Assembly: GCF_000373585.1 (NCBI RefSeq)
Contig: NZ_KB891895.1
Location: 31,371 to 95,370, forward strand
Reading direction: 5' to 3'
Length of the DNA stretch: 64,000 bases
Origin: Streptomyces sp. MspMP-M5
GTDB lineage: Bacteria > Actinomycetota > Actinomycetes > Streptomycetales > Streptomycetaceae
Positions 17,580-26,604 of this stretch are shown in pieces. Numbering within the stretch: the stretch's first letter is position 1; each line of letters starts with the position of its first letter. The position numbers were made by a program, and so were the translations under genes. Below the pieces are notes generated by a model that was given only the letters and a program-made list of their open reading frames with translations, ran no database searches and was not told the origin of the DNA.

Positions 17580-18701
17580 CTACGGCGCCGTCACCGTCAC
17601 GTAGCCGACCTTCATGACGCGGCCGTGGTGGGCAACGATCGTCACGGGGTAGCGGCCCGGTTTGAGACCGGCACGGATGGTGGCCGTGTTGAAGTAACGC
17701 GGGTCATCGCCGTCTGCGGACTTGCTGTCATCGCGGTTGAGCCGGAGTACCTGCGTGAACGCCGAGGAGGTGGCCGTCAGCCGCGTCTCCTCGCCCGGAT
17801 CCGGGACCGCGTCGTGCCACATGACCGCAACCCGCCCTCCGGGACTGACCTTGAAGTCGTGCCGGTGAGGACTGTCTGCGTAGCCGATGTTCGGGTCGTA
17901 GAGGTCGGGGCCGTGTGCCTTGCCGAGGTAGTCGGCGTCGCCGGGGCGGGATGCGCGGACCGTCAGGCGCTTGTCGGCGATGCGGTGGCCGTGCGGGCCG
18001 TACAGCTCGAAGGTGTAGTCACCGTCCGCGAGACCGGGTGCGAGTTCCGCCCTGGCCGAGAACGCCCGGGGGTTGTAGAAGTCGTTCCGCTCGTCGTGGA
18101 CGAGACGGACCGGCCGGTGCAGAGCCGCGGACCGTACGGTGAAGTCGGTGCCCCGCTCACCGGGGTACAGATCGTCGAAGTTCAGCCACAGCGGCTCACC
18201 GGGCCGCGCCACCTCCGACCCGAACGTCAGGGTGAAGGAAGGGCGCTCGGAAGGCACGACGTGGATCCTGTCGCGGGCGACGGTGCGGCCTGCGACGGAG
18301 ACCTCGAGCGGGTACCAGCCGGCCTTGTCCGTCATCGCGAGCGGGCGCGTGGCGCCGTAGGAGTCGTCGTCCTGCCAACGCAGCCTGACGGGCCCGCTGA
18401 ACGCCGGCGAGTGGGCGGTCACCGCGTCATGACCCTGAGCGCGGGAGAGGAAATCGAGCCGGATGCCGACCAGTTGTTCGGGGCGCGCGTCGAGATTGCC
18501 CGCCAGCTCCAGCACGGGCTTGAAGGGCTTGCCGGTGAGCGCGCGGCCGCGGTCGCCCTCGGCCTTGTCCGCAGCCTCGTGCGCGCTGTGGACGGTCGTA
18601 CGCGGGCTGCGCTGCGCTGCCCCGCTCGTGCTCGCCGCGTGGGCGCAGCCGCACAGCGCGAGACCGGCCGCTGCAAACCCCACCAGCCTGGTCCAGTTCA
18701 T
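17580..18701 (-). CDS. Predicted lipoprotein with Ig-like repeats (function unknown)
   Basis: A 373-residue exported protein. The N-terminus MNWTRLVGFAAAGLALCGC gives a lipobox-like LALC/LCGC, so lipid anchoring is likely. The mature part appears to hold three beta-sandwich modules of about 100 residues with similar segments: AMTDKAGWYPLEVSVAGR, APGLADGDYTFELYG and RAGLKPGRYPVTIVAHHGR. The frame is open far upstream, but GGGGGAG precedes this ATG and the signal. Divergent from the cytochrome-molybdopterin oxidoreductase at 19027, so the two may share a periplasm-facing function. No family recognised. Confidence 0.75.
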   Translation of the reverse strand: MNWTRLVGFAAAGLALCGCAHAASTSGAAQRSPRTTVHSAHEAADKAEGDRGRALTGKPFKPVLELAGNLDARPEQLVGIRLDFLSRAQGHDAVTAHSPAFSGPVRLRWQDDDSYGATRPLAMTDKAGWYPLEVSVAGRTVARDRIHVVPSERPSFTLTFGSEVARPGEPLWLNFDDLYPGERGTDFTVRSAALHRPVRLVHDERNDFYNPRAFSARAELAPGLADGDYTFELYGPHGHRIADKRLTVRASRPGDADYLGKAHGPDLYDPNIGYADSPHRHDFKVSPGGRVAVMWHDAVPDPGEETRLTATSSAFTQVLRLNRDDSKSADGDDPRYFNTATIRAGLKPGRYPVTIVAHHGRVMKVGYVTVTAP

Positions 18702-19026
18702 CGTCTCCCCCATGTGGTTGGTCACAGGAAGAGATGGCGGGATGGCGCTGCCGGTTGTCTGCGGACAGCGGGATACAGCGAGCGCACGGGCCCAAGTCAC
18801 CGTGAGACGGCGCCCGTCGCCGGCGATACGTGGCCGGCGGTTCCCAAGGACGCCGAATGCACCGCGGCCGATACCCGACGCAGGCACGCGCACGTGGACG
18901 ACGGGCAGGCGAAACCACCCAGTGCCCGGCGCTCGTCGCGGTCGTCGCTGCTGGGATGCCGGATGCCGGACGTGATGTCCGTCTTTCGTAAGACTTTGCA
19001 GCTTCCGTTGCGAGTTCGCGACGGCT
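18702..19026. other. Divergent intergenic region
   Basis: 325 bases between the lipoprotein gene (minus) and the oxidoreductase operon (plus). It must contain both promoters. An AT-richer patch near 18985-19010 (CTTTCGTAAGACTTTGCAG) is the best promoter candidate for the plus-strand operon. No ORF with codon character was seen. Confidence 0.45.
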
Positions 19027-20184
19027 GTGATGGAAGGCATGAGATCGCGCATTCTTTTGCTCCGGCCGCCGGTGTTCAGGGGGCGGTTGCACGACGCCCG
19101 GACGGCGACCTCGATCGGGCGGTGGCTGGGCCTGGCGTTCGCGGTGTGCTTCGTCACCGGACTGGTCAGTCACTTCCTCCAACATCCGCCGGGCTGGCTG
19201 GCCAACGACCTGCCGAGCCGTCCGGTGTGGGGCTACCGGCTCACCCAGGGCCTGCACGTCGCCTCCGGTATCGCCGCCATTCCCCTGCTGCTGGCCAAGT
19301 TGTGGGCGGTGTACCCTCGGCTGTTCGCCTGGCCGCCGGTGCGCTCAGTGCTCCACGCACTGGAGCGGCTGTCCATCGGGCTGCTGGTGGCGGGAGCGGT
19401 GTTCGAGTTGGTCACCGGTCTGCTGAACATCGCCCAGTGGTATCCATGGCCGTTCTCGTTCGTGCCCGTGCACTACGCGGTGGCCTGGCTGGTAGCCGGG
19501 GCACTGATGCTGCACATCGCCGTCAAGGCTCCCGAGATCAAGGCACATTGGAGCCGACGGTCGCCCGGAACGCTCGCTCTGCCCGTCGAGGACGCGCCCG
19601 ACCGGCGCTCGCTGCTGGCCGCGGTGGCAGCGGCGGTCGGCGCGGTCACGTTGACCACGGTCGGCCAGTCCTTCACCCCGCTGAAGAGGCTCGATCTGCT
19701 CGCGCCCCGCCACCCGGACCACGGCCCACAGGGCCTGCCGGTCAACCGCACCGCGGCTGCGGCCGGCGTCGGCCGGATCCCCGACGACTCCTACCGTCTG
19801 GTGGTGGACGGGCCGCGGCCCTACACGCTGACGCTGGCAGAGTTGCGCGGTCTGCCGCAGTGCGAGGTGGAACTGCCGATCGCCTGTGTGGAGGGCTGGA
19901 GCAAGTCGGCGCACTGGGCCGGCGTGCGCATGACGGACCTGCTGGACCGAGCCGGCGCTCCGTCGCATGCGCGCGTGCGGGTGGTGTCGTTGCAGCTCCG
20001 CGGCGGCTACCGGGTCTCCGAGATGAGCCACGAGCAAGCCCGCGACCCGCTCACCCTGCTCGCGCTGCGCCTCAACGGACAGGAACTCACTCCCGACCAC
20101 GGCTACCCGGCCCGCCTCATCGCACCGAACCGGCCCGGTGCGCTGCAGACGAAGTGGGTCGGCCGACTGGAGGTGCTGTCTTGA
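19027..20184 (+). CDS. Membrane cytochrome b-type / sulfite-oxidase-fold molybdopterin oxidoreductase
   Basis: About 385 residues. The first 170 hold four or five membrane helices in a cytochrome b561-like arrangement with candidate haem His residues (GLHVASGIAAIP, MLHIAVKAPE). After a second hydrophobic stretch (LLAAVAAAVGAVTLTTVGQS) comes a sulfite-oxidase/MsrP-type Moco domain: YRLVVDGPRPYTLTLAELRGLP, the molybdenum-ligand Cys in LPIACVEGWSKSAHWAGV, and GYPARLIAPNRPGALQTKWVGRLEV. The fusion suggests electrons pass through the membrane to an outer-face reductase or oxidase. Start uncertain (GTG 19027, ATG 19030 or ATG 19039). The next gene starts inside its stop. Confidence 0.88.
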   Translation: MMEGMRSRILLLRPPVFRGRLHDARTATSIGRWLGLAFAVCFVTGLVSHFLQHPPGWLANDLPSRPVWGYRLTQGLHVASGIAAIPLLLAKLWAVYPRLFAWPPVRSVLHALERLSIGLLVAGAVFELVTGLLNIAQWYPWPFSFVPVHYAVAWLVAGALMLHIAVKAPEIKAHWSRRSPGTLALPVEDAPDRRSLLAAVAAAVGAVTLTTVGQSFTPLKRLDLLAPRHPDHGPQGLPVNRTAAAAGVGRIPDDSYRLVVDGPRPYTLTLAELRGLPQCEVELPIACVEGWSKSAHWAGVRMTDLLDRAGAPSHARVRVVSLQLRGGYRVSEMSHEQARDPLTLLALRLNGQELTPDHGYPARLIAPNRPGALQTKWVGRLEVLS

Positions 20185-20612
20185 AACCCAGGCAGGTGAA
20201 GGTGAGCGTGACACGGGTGCTGGCCGGGATGGCCGGACTGGCGCTGATGGGTGTGGGAGCGTCGTCGCTGCCGGACGTGCCCGACCTGAGGGACGTCGTG
20301 GTCTGGCTCGGCGGGGCCCTGATCCTGCACGACGCGGTCATCGCGCCGCTGGTGTTGCTCGCCGGGCTGGTCCTGGTCCGCGGCTGGGCGCGCGGGCCCG
20401 TCCGCGGGGCGCTGCTGGTCGCGGGTACGTTGACGGCGGTGGCCCTGCCGGTGCTGCTGCGCCCGGGACCCAAGGCCAACTCCTCGGTTCTGCCGCTGGA
20501 CTATCCGCGCAACTGGCTCTTCATGCTGCTGACGGTGGCCACTGCCACCGCGCTCGTGCTCGCCGCGCGGGGCTTCCGTCGGCAGCGCCGTCGGCGTCGC
20601 CCACCGTCCTGA
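20181..20612 (+). CDS. Small multi-pass membrane protein coupled to oxidoreductase
   Basis: A 143-residue hydrophobic protein with three or four membrane segments (VLAGMAGLALMGVGASS, ALILHDAVIAPLVLLAGLVLV, ALLVAGTLTAVALPVLL, WLFMLLTVATATALVLAA) and a very basic tail (RRQRRRRR-type). It starts at TTG 20181, overlapping the TGA of the oxidoreductase and preceded by GGAGG. This is translational coupling, pointing to a subunit or assembly role for the same complex. No family recognised. Confidence 0.75.
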   Translation: MKPRQVKVSVTRVLAGMAGLALMGVGASSLPDVPDLRDVVVWLGGALILHDAVIAPLVLLAGLVLVRGWARGPVRGALLVAGTLTAVALPVLLRPGPKANSSVLPLDYPRNWLFMLLTVATATALVLAARGFRRQRRRRRPPS

Positions 20613-20643
20613 GTCCGCCAACCCAGGCAACAGCCCTCGGGTG

Positions 20644-20955
20644 TCAGCGGCCCAGTACCGCTCGCGCCAGCTTGGCCTGGGCGCGCAGCGCGTGCGGTCC
20701 GATCCAAAGGCCCAGCAGGAGCCACCCCACGCCGAGTCCGGCCGCCCAGTTTGCCGAGCGGGCGTTCTCCAGGCGTATGAAGCCGTACCAGCTGTTGTCC
20801 CAGGTGGAGACCCACGGGTCCCACAGGACCGGCATCAGGATCCCGAAGAGACCCATCGCGAACAGCAGGAGGGGGACAACCGCGAGGAACCAGCTTGCAA
20901 GGAGGGAGATCTGGGCCCAGGCCCAGTCCCGCCAGGTCGAGTGTCGGCGGAGCAC
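20644..20955 (-). pseudogene. Truncated membrane sensor-domain protein
   Basis: A 103-residue frame from a GTG at 20955 encodes STWRDWAWAQISLLASWFLAVVPLLLFAMGLFGILMP, an extracellular aromatic loop (WDPWVSTWDNSWYGF), and a last helix ending GPHALRAQAKLARAVLG. This resembles the second half of the actinobacterial histidine-kinase-associated sensor domain (four-helix type). The open frame continues without stops, but without any ATG/GTG, to the tRNA terminator at 21164. The N-terminal half therefore seems lost next to the tRNA gene. A short functional membrane protein cannot be excluded. Confidence 0.55.
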
Positions 20956-21134
20956 CCTCAGTGCGCCCCTGACCAGTCCAGGGACGCCGGGAGCTTCGGA
21001 GCCGGTGTCCAGCGCACCGGGGTGCCGCTCCCACGAGCCGGCTCCGTTGCTCGGGCCGATGCCGTGCCACCGCCGGCCCAGGCGGAGCTGGCAGTCGGCC
21101 AGTCCTCGCCACGGCGCGAGCAGCCCAGGACGCA

Positions 21135-21164
21135 GTGAAGGCCCGGTATCGACCGGGCCTTCAC
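21135..21164 (-). terminator. Terminator of initiator tRNA gene (left copy)
   Basis: A 13-base perfect stem (GTGAAGGCCCGGT / ACCGGGCCTTCAC) with a four-base loop, directly downstream of the minus-strand tRNA. The same GTGAAGGCCCGGT stem recurs after the second tRNA copy at 46726. Confidence 0.85.
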
Positions 21165-21171
21165 CTGTGAG

Positions 21172-21245
21172 TAGCGGGGACAGGATTTGAACCTGCGACC
21201 TCTGGGTTATGAGCCCAGCGAGCTACCGAGCTGCTCCACCCCGCG
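21172..21245 (-). tRNA. Initiator tRNA-Met (fMet, CAT), left copy
   Basis: Cloverleaf read on the minus strand: unpaired first base C followed by GCGGGG pairing with CCCCGC, D-arm GAGCAGCTCGGTAGCTC, anticodon loop CTCATAA on a stem with three G-C pairs (GGG/CCC) and T-arm GGTTCAAATCC. The mismatch at the first acceptor pair and the three consecutive G-C pairs are the classic initiator features. CCA is not encoded (the gene ends A then C-T). Identical over all 74 bases to the copy at 46646. Confidence 0.95.
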
Positions 21246-21291
21246 TCGGCACGATGAACTGTACGGGATCGATCCGGCAAAGCCGAATCGG
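21246..21291 (-). promoter_or_regulatory. Conserved upstream block of left initiator tRNA
   Basis: These 46 bases match the block upstream of the other tRNA copy at about 36 of 46 positions without gaps, including CCGATTCGG at the far end and CCGTACAGTTCA nearer the gene, where TACAGT could be the -10 element. Conservation suggests a shared promoter or processing leader. Confidence 0.6.
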
Positions 21292-21493
21292 CTTATGTCT
21301 TGGGGTAGGTTCCACCGCTGCGTCGGCGACGAGACCCGTGCGTTCCCTCCCCTGTCACACCCGGGCCCCGCACGCCGATCTCGCGCTCGCACGTCGTTGA
21401 CCAGCAGGTTTCCGTGATAACTGTAAGCAACGGCAGCGCACTCCGGATATATCGCTGCCTGGCACTGGAAAAGCTCGTCAAGGGAACCCTTAC

Positions 21494-22243
21494 ATGAAAA
21501 CCCAGGCATCCAAGTCACCGGACCCGGCACGGAAGTTCCGGGCCCTCGCTCCGATGGTGCTCGACCTGGTCATCCCTATCGCGGGCTTCTACGTCCTGCA
21601 CCAGTTGGCCGGCTTGAGCCAGGTCTGGGCGCTGACCCTCGCCGGCGCGGCGGGTGGCGTGTGGACGCTGATCCACACCATTCAGCGGCGCAAACTCGAC
21701 GTCATCGGCCTGCTCGTCGTCCTCGAAATGGCGCTGACCGTCGCCTTGCTGTTCCTATCCGACGACCCGCGCCTGATCGCCGCCAAGCCGTCCTTCTACA
21801 CCCTGCTCGCCGCCGTCTACCTGCTCCTCACCTGTGTCGCCGGGCGGCCCCTGGTCTATGTGGCGGCCACCCCCATGGCGACCGACGGCGACCCCGACCG
21901 CACCGTCGCCTATGAGCAGGCGTGGGAGCGCTCCCAGCCGTTCCGTGCTCGTGAGCGCATGGTGACGGCGGCGTTCGGGCTCGCCGCACTGGTCGACGCC
22001 GTGCTGCGCGTGATCGTCGTCTACAGCTTCGATGTCGACAAGTTCAACGAGTCGTTCCTGCTGTCCCAGCTGCCGGGCATCGTGCTGATCGTCGCCGTGC
22101 TGCTGTTCACCAAGTCCCAGATCAAGGTGCTGCACGGGCTCGTCGACGAGGTCCACGACCAACTGGCCACCGAAGGCGTCATCGGCCCACGCCTCGACGC
22201 CGAACAGCAGGCCGCCCCGGCGCTGAACGAGACCACACGATGA
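21494..22243 (+). CDS. VC0807-like multi-pass membrane protein
   Basis: A 249-residue integral membrane protein with about six helices (MVLDLVIPIAGFYVLHQL, VWALTLAGAAGGVWTLIHTI, VIGLLVVLEMALTVALLFL, YTLLAAVYLLLTCVAG, AAFGLAALVDAVLRVIVVY, LPGIVLIVAVLLF). The opening after a basic N-terminus and the DPARKFRALAP start resemble the VC0807/septation-protein-A-like group. A separate 45-residue hydrophilic tail is predicted in the cytoplasm. First gene inside the tRNA-bracketed block; role unknown. A strong terminator follows. Confidence 0.75.
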   Translation: MKTQASKSPDPARKFRALAPMVLDLVIPIAGFYVLHQLAGLSQVWALTLAGAAGGVWTLIHTIQRRKLDVIGLLVVLEMALTVALLFLSDDPRLIAAKPSFYTLLAAVYLLLTCVAGRPLVYVAATPMATDGDPDRTVAYEQAWERSQPFRARERMVTAAFGLAALVDAVLRVIVVYSFDVDKFNESFLLSQLPGIVLIVAVLLFTKSQIKVLHGLVDEVHDQLATEGVIGPRLDAEQQAAPALNETTR

Positions 22244-22252
22244 GTACGCATC

Positions 22253-22288
22253 GTTCCCGTCCGCGGAGACGTCCTCGCGGACGGGAAC
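22253..22288. terminator. Bidirectional terminator between convergent genes
   Basis: Perfect 13-base stem (GTTCCCGTCCGCG / CGCGGACGGGAAC) with a ten-base loop, lying between the convergent membrane-protein and aminopeptidase genes. Confidence 0.8.
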
Positions 22289-22324
22289 GTCTCCGCAGAT
22301 CGGACGGCCGAACTGGGCTCCGTG

Positions 22325-24886
22325 TCAGTGGTGTTGCAGCGGGCCGGCGGCGCCGTGCCGTTGGGCGTTGAGCGCGCGGGCGACGTCCTCACGGGCTTCG
22401 AGGAGCAGTCGGCGCAGGGCCGGGGCCGGGCGGTGCGTGGTGAGGTAGGCGTCGGTGGCGTCCAGGGTGGCCTGCTCCACGAGGGCGCGGGGGAAGAGGG
22501 CGTCGACGAGGCCCCGTGCGAGGTCGCCGCCGCGCTCGTCCCACAGGGTCGCCAGCACCGCGAAGTACCGGTCGACGTAGGGGCGTAGCACCTCGGCCCC
22601 GTCCTGGGGGAGGCCGGCGAACGCCTCGGCGACGGCGGTCTGCACGGCGTGCGGCAGATCGGTGCGGTGCACGACGGACTCCCAGGCCGCCGCCTTCGCC
22701 TCGGCGGTGGGGCGGGCGGCCCGGGCGCGGGCCGCGTGGCGGAGTCCGGCCGCGGTGTGGTCGCGGGCCGCTTCGGCGTCGATCGCCGCGGCGTCGGCGC
22801 GTCCCGCGGCGGCGAGCGCGGTCAGCAGCTGCCAGCGCAGTTCGGCGTCGCCCGCCAGCCCCGGCACGGTCCGCTCGCCGGACAGCAGTGCGGCGACCCG
22901 GTCCAGGTCCGTGTCGGAGCGTGCCGTCTCGGCGAAGGCTCCGGCCCACATCAGTTGGAAGTCGCTGCCGGGCTCGGCCTGCGCCAGCAGGTCCCACCAG
23001 GTGGCGGCGAGTGCGTCGCGGGCCGCGGCGCGGTCGGCCGGCGCGGTGCAGCGGGCCACGGCCGTCTGGGCCTGCCGCTGCTGCACCTGTGCGATGCCGA
23101 AGTCGGTCTCGTGGGGCAGGCAGGCGGTGACCGCCGCCAGGTACGTCCGGGCGGGCAGTTCGGCGCTGTTGACCATGTCCCACAGGGCGTACCAGCACAC
23201 CGCCCGCTGCACCGGCTCGCGCAGCGCCGTGACGTGCGCCAGCACGGTGGCCAGTGAACGGTCGTCGAAGCGGATCCGGGTGTAGCCGAGGTCGTCGTCG
23301 TTGAGCAGTACCAGATCGGGCCGGCGCACCCCGTGCAGCTCGGGGATCTCGGTGCGCGGTCCCGTCACGTCGGCCTGCACCCGCCGGACGCGTTCGAGGC
23401 GGCCGTCGCGGAGCTCGTACAGGCCGATGGCGATCCGGTGGGAGCGCAGTCGGGGGTGCGCGGTCGGCGCTTCCTGGACGACGGCGAAGGTGCGGAAGCG
23501 GTCGTCGTGGTCCACGGTCAGCTCGGGACGCAGGGTGTTGGGCCCGGCGGTGCGCAGCCATTCCTCGGCCCAGTGGCCGAGGTCGCGGCCCGAGTGCTTG
23601 CCCGCGATGGCGAGGAGGTCGGCCAGGGAGGCGGTGGACCAGGCGTGCCGGCCGAAGTAGTCGCGCACCGCGTCGTTGAAGGCGTCGGTGCCGACCCAGG
23701 ACACCAGCTGTTTGATGACGGCGGCGCCCTTCGCGTAGGTGATGCCGTCGAAGTTGACCTGGACGTCGGTGAGGTTGGCGATGTCGGCCACCACCGGGTG
23801 GGTGGTGGTCCGCTGGTCGGCCTGGTACGCCCAGACCTTCTCGACGTTGGCGAACATGGTCCAGGACTGGGTCCACTCGGTCGCCTCTGCCTGGCAGCGG
23901 GCGGCGGCGTAGGTGGCGAACGACTCGCTCAGCCACAGGTCGTCCCACCACCGCATGGTGACCATGTTGCCGAACCACATGTGGGCCATCTCGTGCAGGA
24001 TGGTGCCGGCCCGGCGCACCCGGAGCGCCTCCGTGGCCAGGGAGCGGAAGACGTACTTCTCGTGGACGGTGACGCAGGCCGCGTTCTCCATGGCCGCGAC
24101 GTTGAGTTCGGGCGCGAAGACCTGGTCGTACTTGGCGAACGGGAAGGACCCGAACACCCCGGTGTAGTGGTCCAGGCCCTGCCGGGTGGTGTGCAGGATC
24201 TCGTCCGCGTCGAGGTGCGCGGCGAGGGAGGCCCGGCAGGCCACCGCCAGTGGTACCGGCCGCCCGTCGGGAGCGGTGTAGGTGGTGTCGCGCACTACGT
24301 GGTAGTCGCCGGCGACCAGGGCGAACGCGTATGTCGGCAGGGCCGGGGCCGGCGCGAAGTGCCAGGTGGCGCCGTCGGGCGCGGTGGGGGTGGGCGAGGT
24401 GGAGAAGAGCTGCCAGCCCTCCGGCGCGGTCACGCTCAGGGTGACGGGAGCCTTCAGCGACGGCTGGTCGAAGCAGGCGAAGATCCGTGCCGCTTCGGCG
24501 ACTTGGAGGTGGGTGTAGAGGTAGACCTTGCCGTCGGCGGGGTCGGTCATCCGGTGCAGGCCGGTTCCGGTGTTGGTGTAGCGGCAGTCGGCGATCACCC
24601 GCAGGTGGTTGCGGGCGGCGAGGTCCGGGAGGTGGATCCGGCCGTCCGCGAAGGCCGAACCGGGGTCCAGCTGGCGGCCGTTGAGTTCGACCGCGTGGAG
24701 GTGCTCGGGCAGCAGCTCGGCGAAGGTGGCGGTGCCCGGTTCGGCGGCGGTGAAGTGGATCTCCGTCTCGGAGCGGAAGACGTCCGGGCCCGCGGTCAGG
24801 TCGAGGTGGATCCGGTAGGAGTCGATGTGCAGCAGCCGGGCGCGGGCGTCGGCTTCGGCGCGGGTGAGTTCAGTGATCGCGGACAC
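22325..24886 (-). CDS. pepN: M1 family aminopeptidase (aminopeptidase N type)
   Basis: An 853-residue zinc metallopeptidase. The exopeptidase motif is LNVAAMENAACVT (GAMEN variant AAMEN). The zinc site is HEMAHMWFGNMVTMRWW (HExxH) with the third ligand in LWLSESFATY. Helical ERAP1-like C-terminal domain follows. Length is normal for bacterial PepN. GTG start with GGAG about a dozen bases upstream. It ends the leftward operon after the ATP-grasp gene, with only 40 bases between, so it is probably part of the biosynthetic cluster: a peptide-trimming, product-activating or resistance hydrolase rather than the housekeeping copy. Cytosolic; no signal. Confidence 0.95.
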   Translation of the reverse strand: MSAITELTRAEADARARLLHIDSYRIHLDLTAGPDVFRSETEIHFTAAEPGTATFAELLPEHLHAVELNGRQLDPGSAFADGRIHLPDLAARNHLRVIADCRYTNTGTGLHRMTDPADGKVYLYTHLQVAEAARIFACFDQPSLKAPVTLSVTAPEGWQLFSTSPTPTAPDGATWHFAPAPALPTYAFALVAGDYHVVRDTTYTAPDGRPVPLAVACRASLAAHLDADEILHTTRQGLDHYTGVFGSFPFAKYDQVFAPELNVAAMENAACVTVHEKYVFRSLATEALRVRRAGTILHEMAHMWFGNMVTMRWWDDLWLSESFATYAAARCQAEATEWTQSWTMFANVEKVWAYQADQRTTTHPVVADIANLTDVQVNFDGITYAKGAAVIKQLVSWVGTDAFNDAVRDYFGRHAWSTASLADLLAIAGKHSGRDLGHWAEEWLRTAGPNTLRPELTVDHDDRFRTFAVVQEAPTAHPRLRSHRIAIGLYELRDGRLERVRRVQADVTGPRTEIPELHGVRRPDLVLLNDDDLGYTRIRFDDRSLATVLAHVTALREPVQRAVCWYALWDMVNSAELPARTYLAAVTACLPHETDFGIAQVQQRQAQTAVARCTAPADRAAARDALAATWWDLLAQAEPGSDFQLMWAGAFAETARSDTDLDRVAALLSGERTVPGLAGDAELRWQLLTALAAAGRADAAAIDAEAARDHTAAGLRHAARARAARPTAEAKAAAWESVVHRTDLPHAVQTAVAEAFAGLPQDGAEVLRPYVDRYFAVLATLWDERGGDLARGLVDALFPRALVEQATLDATDAYLTTHRPAPALRRLLLEAREDVARALNAQRHGAAGPLQHH

Positions 24887-24926
24887 CGTGGGGTGCTCCT
24901 TGTGTGCGGGGCGGTGGTGGGACGGG

Positions 24927-26180
24927 TCAGACGGTCGGGGTGTAGGAGAGGTCCGTGGCGGCGGCGGCCGCGTCCAGTCGCCGTTCGCATGCGGCGCGGT
25001 CCTCGCCGGCGCAGACGACGTAGGCGAAGCGGCCGAGATAGCCGTTCGGGGGCAGTCGCAGTTCGGTGCCGGGGTCCGCGATCGGCTCGGCGTACAGCAG
25101 TCCGCGGGCCGGGTCCGGCGCGGGGACGGTGACCTCCTCGACGCGGCAGTCCCGTGGCGGGTAGCTGAACCGGATTCCGGTGGCCCGGCGTTCGGTGGGG
25201 GTGAGGTCGGGGCGGACGCCCAGGGCGAGTTCGACGGCCACCCGGCCGGGGTGGATCCCGGTCGCCAACTGGCCCAGCCATGGGATCAGGTCGCCGCCGA
25301 GGCGGGCGTTGACCTCGATGATGACCGGGCCCTTGGTGGTGAAGCGGACCTCGGTGTGGGTGGTCCCGGTCGACACCGCCAGCGCCCGGTGGGCGGCCCG
25401 CAGGATCCGGAGCAGTTCGGGGTCGCGGAGCAGTTCGTCGTCGGCGTCGACGACGTGGCCGGTCTCCTCGAAGTACGGCTCCATACCGGTCTGCTTGCGG
25501 GCGAGGAACATCGGCTGGTACGTGCCGTCGAGGCAGGCGCCGTCGATGCTGATCTCGGGGCCGGCCAGGTACTCCTCCAGGAGCACCCCGCCCTCGTAGT
25601 CGGGGGAGCCGCCGTGGCCGGCCCGTTCCGCCATCACGAAGGCGTCGTCCAGTCCGGCCGGGTCGTCCACCCGCACCACGCCGATGCTCGCGCCCATGCC
25701 GCGGGGCTTGAGCACCATGGGGAAGCCGATCGCCGCGGCGGCCTCCCGGGCCTCGTTCAGGGTGAGCGCGAGGGCGTAGCGGGGCTGTGGCAGGCCGGCC
25801 AGGGTGAGGGCCCCGCGGGTGCGGTGCTTGTTGCGGCACCGGTCGGCGCCGTCCGTGGTCAGGCCGGGCAGGCCCAGTTTCTCGGCGATCAGTGCGGCGG
25901 TGGTCACCAGCGTCTCGTCGTAGGTGAGGACGCCGGCGATCCGATGCGCGGCGGCGAGGCGCAGGGCGGTGCTGGAGATCCGCTCGCGGTCCGGGATCAG
26001 CCGGGTCCGGTCGAGCAGCGGCACCACGCTGGAGCCCACGATGTGCGGCTGCTGCCAGGTGGGCTCCGAGGAGTCGATCAGCCACAGCGGGTGCCGTTCG
26101 GCGGCGCTCGCGAGGAGGTACTCGCGGTAGCGCTGCTGGCCGCTGCCGATCACGAGCAGTACGTCGGTGGGTGCGGTCAT
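24927..26180 (-). CDS. ATP-grasp carboxylate-amine ligase (first)
   Basis: A 417-residue ATP-grasp enzyme. Central nucleotide-binding region: FPMVLKPRGMGASIGVVRV, then GGVLLEEYLAGPEISIDG (hinge), TEVRFTTKGPVIIEVNARLGGDLIP (metal-binding Glu/Asn near the end). The N-terminal preATP domain begins DVLLVIGSGQQRYREYLLASA and includes TYDETLVTTAALIAEKLGLPG, the layout of peptide-forming ATP-grasps (BacD/L-amino-acid ligase type). It would join a carboxylate to an amine, or to a hydrazine nitrogen, through an acyl phosphate. First gene of the leftward operon, divergent from the hydrazine-module operon. Confidence 0.9.
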   Translation of the reverse strand: MTAPTDVLLVIGSGQQRYREYLLASAAERHPLWLIDSSEPTWQQPHIVGSSVVPLLDRTRLIPDRERISSTALRLAAAHRIAGVLTYDETLVTTAALIAEKLGLPGLTTDGADRCRNKHRTRGALTLAGLPQPRYALALTLNEAREAAAAIGFPMVLKPRGMGASIGVVRVDDPAGLDDAFVMAERAGHGGSPDYEGGVLLEEYLAGPEISIDGACLDGTYQPMFLARKQTGMEPYFEETGHVVDADDELLRDPELLRILRAAHRALAVSTGTTHTEVRFTTKGPVIIEVNARLGGDLIPWLGQLATGIHPGRVAVELALGVRPDLTPTERRATGIRFSYPPRDCRVEEVTVPAPDPARGLLYAEPIADPGTELRLPPNGYLGRFAYVVCAGEDRAACERRLDAAAAATDLSYTPTV

Positions 26181-26604
26181 CTTCCTGACTCCTCAGCCGT
26201 GACGGGGGGGGCGGGCGCGGGTGCCCGTCCGATACCAACCATCGCTGCGTGCGGGCGGGTTGGCGGCCCGGGGACGACACCGGCAATCCGCCAGGCGGAA
26301 ACCTGCCAAGGGGAGGATTTTCCGTAACCGGGCCAAGGTGCCCGAGAACACGACAAGCCGTGACGAGAATCCGGCAGATTCGCCTCCGTTTCGTACCCGG
26401 AAGCAGGAATTCATCGGACCTTAGGGGCATTTGCTGGGTTTTATGAGAGGGACGTATTTCTGCCAGGCGGTTTGTCGGGTGTCTTTTCGGCCAGCCAACC
26501 GGCCCCGGCGCTGCCATGGTTGCTGCCGAGGCGGGCATCCCGGCGCCACAGCCGGTCGAGGCCCCCGCCATCCCTTTCCAGCACGCCACACACGAGGAGT
26601 TCGT
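26181..26604. promoter_or_regulatory. Divergent promoter region of the hydrazine-type cluster
   Basis: 424 bases between the ATP-grasp gene (minus) and the 63-aa peptide gene (plus), with no convincing gene. The GC content drops between about 26330 and 26480 (e.g. GAATTCATCGG, GGGTTTTATGAGAGGGACGTATTTC), the most likely promoter zone for both operons and a candidate target for the LuxR-type regulator at 41950. No clear palindrome could be fixed by eye. Confidence 0.5.

Noticed and set aside
17370..20612. Very long plus-strand frame of over 1,000 residues
   Set aside because: Only its last 143 codons are real (the coupled membrane protein). The rest is antisense to the lipoprotein and a shadow of the oxidoreductase.
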